Positions 16,665-24,769 of a stretch of 62,206 nucleotides of DNA are shown piece after piece. This stretch comes from Rhizobium sp. Q54. Lineage in GTDB: Bacteria; Pseudomonadota; Alphaproteobacteria; ATCC43930; CGMCC-115725. Position numbers and translations under genes: made by a program. Numbering within the stretch: the stretch's first letter is position 1; every line of letters begins with the position of its first letter. Where the stretch lies: the NCBI GenBank assembly GCA_945861155.1, contig CAMATN010000010.1:1-62206 (forward strand). The letters run 5' to 3'. The notes under the pieces are model-generated. The model was not told the origin of the DNA. It saw nothing but the letters and a program-made list of their open reading frames with translations, and searched no databases.

Positions 16665-17815
16665 GCGGCGATGCCGAGCAGGAGTATTTTTCCGAAGGGA
16701 TCACCGAGGACATCATCACCAATCTGTCGCGCAATCGCGCGTTCTTCGTGATCTCGCGCAGCACCTCGTTCACCTACAAGGGTTCGGCGGTCGATGTTGG
16801 CAAAGTCGCCCGCGAACTCGGCGTGCGCTATGTGCTGGAGGGCAGCGTCCGCCGGGCCGGCAATCGAGTGCGCATCACGGCGCAGCTGATCGACGCGGAA
16901 ACCGGCCACCATCTGTGGGCGGACCGCTATGACCGCGATTTCGCCGACGTTTTTGCGGTCCAGGACGAGATTGCGCAGACGATCACCGGCGAATTGGCGC
17001 CCGGCATTATCGCGGCGGAGATGCGGCAGGCGCGGCGCAAGCATCCGAGCGAGCTCGATGCCTGGGATCGCACGATGCGCGCCCATTGGCATATCCGCCG
17101 CTTTACCCGCGAAGACATGGCGGAGGCCCGGCGCCTGCTCGAAGAGGCGATCGCGCTCGATTCGGTGAATGCGATGGCGCTGGCCGATCTTTCGGTTGCC
17201 TACCATTTCGAGGCTTGCTTCGGGTGGGATGAGGATGTGGCCCAGACCTATGCCCGCTGCGGCGAAGCGGCGCGCCGGGCGGTGGCGATCGACGATGGCG
17301 ATGCCAACGCCCAAAGCGCGCTGGCAATGTACGATATCTTTCAGGGCCGGCACGAGGAAGGCCGGCGCCGGCTGCGCCGCGCCGTTGATCTCGACCCCAA
17401 CTCGGCTTTTGCCCGCGGCTATCTCGGGGTGTCCTACGGTTTCACCGGCGACTACGAGGCCGCCCTGCCGATCCTTGACGAGGCTGTCCGGCTGAGCCCA
17501 CGCGACCCGCTGCTGGTTATCTGGCACCTGTGCAAGGGCTGGGCGGCGTTGCTCTCGGAGCGCTATCAAGAGGCTATCGAATTTACGACTGAGGCGGTCG
17601 AGGCCAACCCCGAGTTCCCGGACGTCTACGCCGTGCTGGCCGCTGCGCATGGCCATCTCGGCAATGCGGTGGCGGCGGTCGAGGCATTAGCCGAGTTTCT
17701 GCGGCGCACGCCGGCTCTGACCGCTTCCGACGAACGGCTAAACCGCCCGTTCGGCAACCCCGCGCAGCGCGAGCGGTTTCTCGAAGGATTGCGCAAGGCC
17801 GGGATGCCGGCGTGA
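16616..17815 (+). CDS. TolB-like/TPR C-terminal part of a split cyclase gene
   Basis: This frame encodes the segment that normally follows a class III cyclase domain. It contains KPSIAVLPFANMSGD, the EYFSEGITEDIITNLSR block, VRYVLEGSVRR and the HLWADRYDRDFADVFAVQDEI block, then about 200 residues of TPR-like helical repeats (for example AMALADLSVAYHFEA and AVDLDPNSAFARGYLG). The earliest usable start is a GTG at 16616 without a ribosome site. Independent translation is therefore unlikely unless coupled to the upstream cyclase frame, which it overlaps by 49 bases. It is either a real frameshift that separates sensor and catalytic parts or a sequencing error in the GCGCGCG run near 16607-16616. 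Confidence 0.75.
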   Translation: MQQQKPSIAVLPFANMSGDAEQEYFSEGITEDIITNLSRNRAFFVISRSTSFTYKGSAVDVGKVARELGVRYVLEGSVRRAGNRVRITAQLIDAETGHHLWADRYDRDFADVFAVQDEIAQTITGELAPGIIAAEMRQARRKHPSELDAWDRTMRAHWHIRRFTREDMAEARRLLEEAIALDSVNAMALADLSVAYHFEACFGWDEDVAQTYARCGEAARRAVAIDDGDANAQSALAMYDIFQGRHEEGRRRLRRAVDLDPNSAFARGYLGVSYGFTGDYEAALPILDEAVRLSPRDPLLVIWHLCKGWAALLSERYQEAIEFTTEAVEANPEFPDVYAVLAAAHGHLGNAVAAVEALAEFLRRTPALTASDERLNRPFGNPAQRERFLEGLRKAGMPA

Positions 17816-17841
17816 ACGAGCTCGCCTGATTGGAGCATCTG

Positions 17842-18840
17842 ATGGCAAATCTCCCGCGCATCGCCGTCATCGGCACCGGCGGCACGATTTCCTCGCTCGG
17901 CGCGGGGAGCCTCGATGTGCTCGACTATCCCGATTTCGGGCAGAAGCTGACCAGCGAGGGCTTGCTCGACCGCTTCCCCGAAACCCGTCTCGTCGCCGAG
18001 CCGGTGCCGGTCACCTTCCGCCAGGTCGGCAGCACCGCGATCGGCCCGGACGACTGGATCGAATTGCGCGGCGTGATCCACCGCTTCGCCGGCGAAGACC
18101 CGGGAATCGCCGGGTTTGTGATCCCGCACGGCACGGCAACGCTCGAGGAGACCGCGTTCTTTCTGAACCTGACTCTCGCGGTCAGCCAGCCGGTTGTGCT
18201 GGTCGGCGCGCAGCGCCCGGCGAGCGCGCTCGGCACCGATGCCGGCATGAACCTGGTCAACGCGCTGCGCGTCGCCGGGTCGCCCGAGGCTCGCGGCAAG
18301 GGCGTCCTCGTCGTGATGAACGACGAGATCCACCCGGCCCGCGATGTCGTCAAGACCTCGACCTACCGGGTGCAGACCTTCCGCTCGCTCGATTACGGCG
18401 CGCTCGGCCATGTCGACGGCGACGGCCCGCATTTCTACCGCGCGCCGCTCAAACTTCACATGCCCGATACGCCGTTCGCCGCGCGCGAGGTCACGGCGCT
18501 GCCGCGGGTCGACATCGTCTATTCCTATGCCGGCGCCGACGCGGCGCTGGTCGAGGCGGCGGTCAAGGCAGGGGCGCGCGGCCTCGTTTCGGCCGGCTTC
18601 GCTCCGGGCACGCCGAGCCCGTTGCAGCAGGCGGCGTTCCTCGATGCGGCGAAGTCGGGGATTGTGGTCGTGCAATGCAGCCGCGCCACCGGCCGCATCG
18701 CGCCGCGCCGCCGCTTGCGCGAGACCGGCATCGTCGCCGGCGAGGATCTGACGCCGCAAAAAGCCCGCATCCTGTTGGCGCTGATGCTGACGACGACCAC
18801 CGACATCGGCGAAATCCAGCAGGCCTTTCAGCGGTATTGA
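17842..18840 (+). CDS. Asparaginase-like amidohydrolase with altered second active-site motif
   Basis: A 332-residue member of the L-asparaginase/glutaminase family, which hydrolyses side-chain amides. The first catalytic motif is intact (TGGTI, T12-T15), as are K171 in VVKTSTY and the second threonine region. However, the usual HGTDT reads HGTAT (H96-T100), so the Asp that binds the substrate alpha-amino group in E. coli asparaginase II is Ala99. This suggests a substrate without a free amino acid end, or altered specificity. GGAG lies 6 bases before the ATG. No signal peptide is visible, so it should be cytoplasmic. It is convergent with the NMT1-like gene. Confidence 0.85.
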   Translation: MANLPRIAVIGTGGTISSLGAGSLDVLDYPDFGQKLTSEGLLDRFPETRLVAEPVPVTFRQVGSTAIGPDDWIELRGVIHRFAGEDPGIAGFVIPHGTATLEETAFFLNLTLAVSQPVVLVGAQRPASALGTDAGMNLVNALRVAGSPEARGKGVLVVMNDEIHPARDVVKTSTYRVQTFRSLDYGALGHVDGDGPHFYRAPLKLHMPDTPFAAREVTALPRVDIVYSYAGADAALVEAAVKAGARGLVSAGFAPGTPSPLQQAAFLDAAKSGIVVVQCSRATGRIAPRRRLRETGIVAGEDLTPQKARILLALMLTTTTDIGEIQQAFQRY

Positions 18841-18868
18841 TAAGAGCCGGAGCCCGACATCTACTAAA

Positions 18869-19789
18869 TTAGGGCAGCGCCGGTGGGTCCTCGGCCACGG
18901 CCTGTTCGGCGAGGCTGTTGTCGACCGCGGTCTCGAACGGCGTGCCCTTGCAGAAGCCGCCCGACACCAATCCGGCGACCAGGCGCTGATAGCCGGCGCG
19001 CGGCAGGATCGGGTTGCGTCCCCAGATGCCGAGCGCGCGATAGCGCGCGATCGCGGCGCGCAGCAGCGGGTGCGGCAGCGCCGGGAAATAAGGCTGGACG
19101 ACATCGGCGAGCGCATCGGGCAATTCGCGATGGAGCCATTTCTGCGTGCGGTAGAGGGCCCGCACCAGCTTCAGCAATTCGTCGCGCTTTTCCACCAGGG
19201 TGCGGTGGCGGGCGTAGAAGCTCGTATACGAGCACGGTCCGCGATCGGCGGCGGCATACCAAACATGCCCTTCGCCCGAGGCGATCAATTCCTCGGCGTA
19301 GGGCTGGAACAGCTGCGCGACATCGATATCGCCGCGACGCAAATCGGCGACGTTTTCGGCCATGCTCTGATCGGCGATCCGGTAGAGGTTGGCCGGGTCG
19401 ATCCCGGCGCGCCGCAGATCCTCCTGCAGGCACAGCCACGGGGTCGGCACTTCGCTGACCGTGCCGAGCCGCACCGCGCCCAGCACGGCGAGCCGGAAAT
19501 TGGGGCGTGGCGTTCGGCCGACCAGCATGAACGGGTCGCGCGTCACCGCCTCGCCAAAACACGCGAGGTCGCAATGGGCGCGTTGGTCATAGACCTGGTT
19601 GACCCGCATCGGCCCGCCCCAGGTCACATCGACCGTGCCGTGAAACAGCCCGTTGGGCGCCGCCGTCGGGTTGGGCGCGCTGACAAACCGGACCTCGACC
19701 CCTTCCTGGTCGTAGGCGCCCAGCGCCAGCGCGGCGTAATAGGGCGCGTAGAACAATCCGCGCAGCGATTCCTGCAGGACGATCGCCAT
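18869..19789 (-). CDS. NMT1/THI5-like substrate-binding protein without signal peptide
   Basis: A 306-residue protein resembling periplasmic binding proteins of the SsuA/ThiY (NMT1-like) group. Visible features are LRGLFYAPYYAALALGAY at residues 9-26, the GTVDVTWGGPMRV ligand-loop segment, and RGDIDVAQLFQPYAEEL. No signal peptide or lipobox precedes the domain at the ATG chosen (19789); upstream sequence in this frame overlaps the carbamoylase-like gene. It may be cytoplasmic, an enzyme like THI5, or have a mis-set start. It begins 5 bases after the carbamoylase-like gene, so the two are probably cotranscribed. No NMT1-type permease is in the window. Confidence 0.75.
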   Translation of the reverse strand: MAIVLQESLRGLFYAPYYAALALGAYDQEGVEVRFVSAPNPTAAPNGLFHGTVDVTWGGPMRVNQVYDQRAHCDLACFGEAVTRDPFMLVGRTPRPNFRLAVLGAVRLGTVSEVPTPWLCLQEDLRRAGIDPANLYRIADQSMAENVADLRRGDIDVAQLFQPYAEELIASGEGHVWYAAADRGPCSYTSFYARHRTLVEKRDELLKLVRALYRTQKWLHRELPDALADVVQPYFPALPHPLLRAAIARYRALGIWGRNPILPRAGYQRLVAGLVSGGFCKGTPFETAVDNSLAEQAVAEDPPALP

Positions 19790-19794
19790 CGCAC

Positions 19795-21018
19795 TCACCC
19801 CGCCCGCAGGATGGCGGCGGCGGCGTCGGCGAGGATCTGAGCGCCGAGCGCGATGTCCTCGTCGCTGGTGTCCTCCGACCAGTGGTGGCTGACCCCGTTG
19901 ATGCTGGGGATGAACATCATCGCCGAACGCATCCGGCGCGACAGGATCTGCGCGTCGTGGCCGGCGCCGCTCGGCATGCGCAGATGCAGCCCCGCCGCAT
20001 GACTCTCGGCCGCCACCTCGATCGCGCTCTGAAACCCGGCATCCATTGCCGCCGGCGTGCTTTTCGAGATCGGCTCGATCGCGACTCGGCACGGTCCGCG
20101 CGCGTTGGCTTCGGCGACAAGCTCGTTGAGGCGGGCCTCGAACAGCGCGAGGATGCCGGTGTCGGTGTCGCGGAACTGCACCTGCATCTCGGCGCGGCCG
20201 GGCACGATGCTTGGCGCGTTCGGGTCGAGCAGCATGCGTCCGATCGTCCATACCGTGCGGGGAGCGGCGATCTCGGCAAAGCAATCGTCGATGCGGGTCG
20301 CGAGCCGCACCATCGCGGCGCCGGCGTCGCGGCGGCGGTGCATCTCGGTTGTGCCGGCGTGGTTCTGCTCGCCGGTCACGGTGACCCAGTAGTTCCAGTT
20401 GCCGATGATCGCCTCGACGATACCGATCTTGCGGCCGGTGGCCTCCAGCGTGTTGCCCTGCTCGATATGGGCTTCGAGATAGCCGACATAGCGCGCCGGA
20501 TCGAGAAGCTCGCGGGGCCGCCCGGCATAGCCCGCCTCGGTGAGTGCGGTACGCAGCGTCTTGCCGTCGCGGCTCGTGGCCGCGTCGATCTCGCTATCGG
20601 CCAACGTGTCGATAAAGGAGCGGCTGCCGAGCATGTTGCCGTAATGGCCTTCTTCGTCCGCCCAGGCGACCGGCTCGATCCCGAGCCCGGCGAGCGCGGG
20701 GTCGGCGGCGAAGGCGCGCGCCAGTTCGAGCCCATAGACGACGCCGAGCGCGCCGTCGAGCCAGCCGCCATGCGGCTGCGTCTCGCTGTGCGAGCCCACC
20801 AAGAGCCGCCGCGAGGCGCGCGGGTCATGGCCGATCACATTGCCGATGCCGTCGATCACCGGGTCGAGCCCGGCCTCGGAGAATTTGTCGGCGAGCCACT
20901 GGCGCGAGGCGACATCGTCAGCCGAGTAAGTCGGCCGGTGCACCCCGGTCTTGTAGCGGCCGAATTCGGCGAGCCGCCTCAGATCGGCGACGACCCGCCC
21001 CCCATCGGTCCTCGGCAT
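19795..21018 (-). CDS. Zn-dependent hydantoinase/carbamoylase-family amidohydrolase
   Basis: A 407-residue M20-type amidohydrolase related to N-carbamoyl-L-amino acid hydrolase, beta-ureidopropionase and allantoate amidohydrolase. Metal ligands are recognisable as H77 (GSHSETQPHGG), D88 (LDGALGV), E122/E123 (WADEEGHYGN), H184 (EAHIEQG) and H379 (SHHWSED). The central dimerisation domain begins near GEQNHAGTTEMHRRRD. The start at 21018 is fixed by a near-perfect AAAGGAGGTG 4 bases upstream; a longer frame to 21264 has no such site. It is divergent from the dipeptide-type transporter operon and followed by the NMT1-like gene. It may hydrolyse an N-carbamoyl compound imported by one of these systems. 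Confidence 0.88.
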   Translation of the reverse strand: MPRTDGGRVVADLRRLAEFGRYKTGVHRPTYSADDVASRQWLADKFSEAGLDPVIDGIGNVIGHDPRASRRLLVGSHSETQPHGGWLDGALGVVYGLELARAFAADPALAGLGIEPVAWADEEGHYGNMLGSRSFIDTLADSEIDAATSRDGKTLRTALTEAGYAGRPRELLDPARYVGYLEAHIEQGNTLEATGRKIGIVEAIIGNWNYWVTVTGEQNHAGTTEMHRRRDAGAAMVRLATRIDDCFAEIAAPRTVWTIGRMLLDPNAPSIVPGRAEMQVQFRDTDTGILALFEARLNELVAEANARGPCRVAIEPISKSTPAAMDAGFQSAIEVAAESHAAGLHLRMPSGAGHDAQILSRRMRSAMMFIPSINGVSHHWSEDTSDEDIALGAQILADAAAAILRAG

Positions 21019-21189
21019 CCGCACCTCCTTTGTCACCGGCGATTCTGCGGAGACGCATGAGTCCAGCAGATCCGGCCCGCTGCAAGCAGTTCTATCAGGC
21101 CGCACCTCCGCAGCAGAAGGCGATATCGATGGTCCGTTCATGCCGGGATGAGCGCTCTTTGGTTGCATGAACCTTCTCCCAGATAAGCG

Positions 21190-21219
21190 GAGACAGCGGG
21201 GACGCGGCCGGTTTACAGT
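21190..21219 (+). promoter_or_regulatory. Putative sigma-70 promoter of binding-protein gene 1
   Basis: GAGACA and TACAGT separated by 18 bases, ending 43 bases before the ATG of the first binding-protein gene. The same arrangement occurs before the second, third and fifth binding-protein genes. The conserved spacing and a shared CAAGGC-like sequence after the -10 support a real promoter. Confidence 0.6.
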
Positions 21220-21262
21220 CCGCCCAAGGCCTGTGAAAGGGCCGTTTGGGATCGGAGGAGTC

Positions 21263-22857
21263 ATGAGCTCACCCCCGCAATACCGTCAGGATTTCACGGC
21301 GGCCGAGGCTCGGCCGGGCGTGACGCGGCGCGATCTCTTCGCCGGCACCGCGATCGGCCTTGCCGCCGCGAGCGTGCCCTGGCTCGCCCAAGCGGCTCCG
21401 CCGCAAGGACACTGACCTGGGGGGTGCACATTTCGCTGGCGCCGACCTGGTTCGACCCGGCCGAGACCCCGGGCGTCATCACGTCCTTCATGGTCATGTA
21501 CGCGATCCACGACGCGATGGTAAAGCCGATGCCGGGCAACGTAATGACCCCGTGCCTCGCCGAATCGTGGTCCGCGTCCGAGGACGGGCTGACCTACGAA
21601 TTCGTCCTGCGCAAGGGCGTCAAATTCCATAACGGCGACCCGGTGACCGCCGAGGACGTGAAATTCTCGTTCGAGCGCTACAAGGGCACCGCGCACGACG
21701 TACTGAAGGCCCGCGTCGCTTCGGTGGAAACGCCCGATCCACTGCATGTCCGCTTCAAGCTCAAGGAGCCGTGGGCCGATTTCATGGTGTTTTACAGCAA
21801 CGCCAGCGGGGCGGGCTGGATCGTGCCGAAGAAATACGTCGAGAAGGTCGGCGACGACGGCTACAAGAAAGCGCCGATCGGGGCCGGGCCCTACAAATTT
21901 GTCTCGTTCTCGCCCGGAATCGAGCTGACCCTGGAGGCATTCGACGGGTACTGGCGCAAAACGCCGAGCGTCAAGCGCTTCGTGTTCAAGGTGATCCCCG
22001 ACGAGACAACACGGCTTGCGGCGCTGAAGGGCGGCGAAGTCGATATCGTCTATTCGATCCGCGGCGAGCTTGCCGAACAGCTCCGCAGCACGCCGGGGTT
22101 GAGCCTCAAGCCGGCGGTGATCCAGGGCACTTTCTGGATCGCCTTTGTCGATCAGTGGAACGAGAAATCGGTGTGGCACGACGAGCGCGTCCGCCGGGCG
22201 GTCAGCATCGCGATCGATCGCAAGGGCATCAACCAAGCGCTGACCCTGGGCTATTCCCGGCTGACCGGCAATGCGTTCGTGCCGGACAGCTTCGACTATT
22301 TCTGGCAGCCCCCCGCCCCGGTCTACGAACCCGGCAAGGCGCGCCAGCTGCTCGCGGAGGCGGGCCATCCGAAGGGCTTCGACGGCGGCGAGTATTATTG
22401 CGACGCCTCCTATTCGAATGTCGGCGAGGCGGTCGTCAACAATCTCGCCGAAATCGGCATCCGCGTGCATTTGCGCCCGCTCGAGCGGGCCGCGTTTTTC
22501 AAAGGCTATGCCGAGAAGAAGTTCAAGAACCTGGTCCAGGCCGGCAGCGGCGCGTTCGGCAACGCGGCCACCCGCCTCGAGATTCTCGCGGTCAAGGGCG
22601 GCATCTATGCCTATGGCAACTACCCCGACCTCGACGAGATGTTCAAGCAGCAGGCCAGCGAACTCAATCCGAAGCGCCGCGAGGCGATCCTGCACAAGAT
22701 GCAGCAGACCGTGCACGAGCGGACGATGTACACGTCGATCTGGCAGCTCGCCTTTATCAACGGCCACGGACCGCGCGTCGGCGAATCCGGGTTCGGCCTG
22801 ATCCCAGGCTACGCGTATACCGGCCCCTACGAGGACATCACGCTCAAGAGCGGCTGA
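21263..22857 (+). pseudogene. Dipeptide-type ABC binding protein, copy 1, frameshifted
   Basis: The first of five tandem SBP_bac_5 genes. A good ribosome site (GGAGGAGTC) and a Tat-type signal (VTRRDLFAGTAIGLAAAS) are read in one frame up to APPQGH and a TGA at about 21413. The mature protein (LTWGVHISLAPTWFDP to the end at ITLKSG) continues in another frame. Against the other four copies, which read CCGCAAGG then a CAG codon and CTGACCTGGGG, exactly one base is missing at about 21410-21411. The mature domain is otherwise intact over more than 470 codons. So the mutation is recent, a sequencing error, or tolerated through a GTG restart at 21424 that would give an unexported protein. Confidence 0.85.
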
Positions 22858-22981
22858 ACGCCGGATCGATGCGAGCCGTCCCTCGTCGACTGCGCGCGAC
22901 CGGGGGAAATCCGCGATCTGACCAGCGCTGGGCTCCTCTGAGCCTACGCCTTTGTTGTGTGAGCACGCCTCCATAGTCGCC

Positions 22982-23011
22982 GAGACATTCGCGACACCGG
23001 CCGGCTACACT
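22982..23011 (+). promoter_or_regulatory. Putative sigma-70 promoter of binding-protein gene 2
   Basis: GAGACA and TACACT separated by 18 bases, ending 41 bases before the start codon of the second binding-protein gene. It is placed like those of copies 1, 3 and 5. Confidence 0.6.
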
Positions 23012-23052
23012 AAAGGCAAGCTCCCACGAGTGGTCATCGGGAAGGAATTGCC

Positions 23053-24645
23053 ATGAGATCAATCTCGCTCCGCCGCGACGCGTCCGCACTTGTCCCGGCT
23101 CTTCCCGGCATGACCCGGCGCGATATGCTTGCCGTGGCGGCGCTGGGGCTTGCGGCCGGCGCTCCCCGGATCGCCCGCGCCGCCGCGCCGCAAGGTCAGC
23201 TGACCTGGGGCATTCACGTGTCGCTGTCGCCGACCTGGTTCGATCCGGCCGACACAACGGCGGTGATCTCGCCATTCATGGTGCTCTACGCGATGCACGA
23301 TTCGATGGTCAAACCGATGCCGGGCACGCTGCAGGCGCCGTGTCTCGCCGAGGCGTGGTCGATGTCCGAGGACGGCCTGACCTGGGAATTCACCTTGCGC
23401 GCGGGGGTCAAGTTCCACAACGGCGAGCCGGTGACCGCCGAGGATGTCAAGTTCTCGTTCGAGCGCTATCGCGGCGCCAATCATGCGCTGATCAAGGAAT
23501 ACGTCGCGGCGATCGAGGTGGTCGACAGCCGGCACGTCCGTTTCAAGCTCAACAGGCCGTGGCCCGATTTCCTGACCTTCTATTCGAGCGCCAGTGGAGC
23601 CGGCTGGATCGTCCCGAAGAAATATGTCGAGAAAGTCGGCGACGATGGGTTCAAAAAGGTCCCGATCGGCGCCGGCCCCTACAAATTCGTCTCGTTCAGC
23701 CCTGGGGTGGAGCTGGTTCTCGAAGCCTTCGAGGGGTACTGGCGCAAGGCCCCTTCGGTCAAGCGGCTGGTGTTCAAGGTGATTCCCGACGAGGCGACCA
23801 GGCTCGCGGCGTTGAAGAACTCCGAAGTCGACATCGCTTATTCGATTCGCGGCGAACTGGCCGAGGAGGTGCAGAAATCGCCCGGGCTTGTTATCAAATC
23901 GGTTGTCCTGCAGGCGCCGGGCTGGATCTACTTCCCCGAGCAATGGGATCCGAAATCGCCGTGGCACGATGTACGGGTGCGGCAGGCCGCCAATCTCGCG
24001 ATCGATCGCGAGGGGATGAACAAGGCGCTGTTCCTCGGCCATTGCAAAACCAACAACAGCATCATTCCCGATACCTTTGAATATTATTGGCAGCCGCCGC
24101 CGGCGGTCTACGATTTGGCCGCGGCGAAGAAACTGTTGGCGGCGGCGGGGTATTCCAACGGTTTCGACGCCGGGCCGTTTTATATCGACAGCTCGTACGC
24201 GAATATCGGCGAGGTGGCATCCAACGATTTGGCGCAGATCGGTATTCGCACCAAGCTGCAACCGATCGAGCGCGCCGGCTTTGCCTCTTCTTACGCCAAC
24301 AAGAAATACACCAAGGGGGTCCTGCGCGGGGCGAGCGGCGCCTTCGGCAACGCCGCCACCCGGCTTACCTCCTTCGTGGTCAAGGGCGGGGCCAACGTCT
24401 ACGGCAGCTATCCTGACATCGACGCGCTCGACCCGGTGCAGGCCCAGGAACTCGACCCCAAAAAGCGCGCCACAATCCTCGAAAAGATGCAGCGGTTGGT
24501 CCACGAGAAGGCGATCTACGCACCGATCTGGCAGCTCGCCTTTTTGAACGGCGTCGGCCCCCGGGTCGGCGACGGGGCATTCGGCCGGATCGAAGGCTTT
24601 CCCTATACCGCTCCCTTCGAGGATCTGACGCTAAAAGGCGCCTAG
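23053..24645 (+). CDS. Dipeptide-type ABC transporter binding protein, copy 2
   Basis: A 530-residue SBP_bac_5 protein that delivers peptides or other large solutes to the Dpp/Opp-type permease encoded downstream. The Tat-type signal has twin Arg at 22-23 (GMTRRDMLAV) and a cleavage region near ARA at 41-43. The family block NGEPVTAEDVKFSFERY and the C-terminal APIWQLAFLNGVGPRVG are clear. In the ligand-binding half it carries LFLGHCKTNNSIIPDTF, which groups it with copy 5 and apart from copies 1, 3 and 4. It has its own promoter-like element and a GGAAGGAA ribosome site. Confidence 0.92.
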   Translation: MRSISLRRDASALVPALPGMTRRDMLAVAALGLAAGAPRIARAAAPQGQLTWGIHVSLSPTWFDPADTTAVISPFMVLYAMHDSMVKPMPGTLQAPCLAEAWSMSEDGLTWEFTLRAGVKFHNGEPVTAEDVKFSFERYRGANHALIKEYVAAIEVVDSRHVRFKLNRPWPDFLTFYSSASGAGWIVPKKYVEKVGDDGFKKVPIGAGPYKFVSFSPGVELVLEAFEGYWRKAPSVKRLVFKVIPDEATRLAALKNSEVDIAYSIRGELAEEVQKSPGLVIKSVVLQAPGWIYFPEQWDPKSPWHDVRVRQAANLAIDREGMNKALFLGHCKTNNSIIPDTFEYYWQPPPAVYDLAAAKKLLAAAGYSNGFDAGPFYIDSSYANIGEVASNDLAQIGIRTKLQPIERAGFASSYANKKYTKGVLRGASGAFGNAATRLTSFVVKGGANVYGSYPDIDALDPVQAQELDPKKRATILEKMQRLVHEKAIYAPIWQLAFLNGVGPRVGDGAFGRIEGFPYTAPFEDLTLKGA

Positions 24646-24697
24646 AGGCCCGGCCATTGCGCGCCGGCCCGCCGGCGACGGAGGCGGCACAGCGTTG

Positions 24698-24727
24698 AAG
24701 ACAGTCGCGCGGGTCGTGGGCTAGATT
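24698..24727 (+). promoter_or_regulatory. Putative sigma-70 promoter of binding-protein gene 3
   Basis: AAGACA and TAGATT separated by 18 bases, ending 42 bases before the start codon of the third binding-protein gene. GGCGGCAAGGCC follows the -10, resembling the corresponding positions of copies 1 and 5. Confidence 0.55.
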
Positions 24728-24769
24728 GGCGGCAAGGCCCCCGTTGAGGGTCATCAGGAGGATGCCGCC

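Noticed and set aside
18869-20284. A 471-residue version of the NMT1-like protein
   Set aside because: The additional N-terminal 165 residues overlap the carbamoylase-like gene in another frame and have no similarity to the family. The start at 19789 was taken.
21400-21430. TGA in binding-protein copy 1 considered as a second selenocysteine codon
   Set aside because: The frame after the TGA does not encode the mature protein. The defect is a one-base shift, not readthrough.
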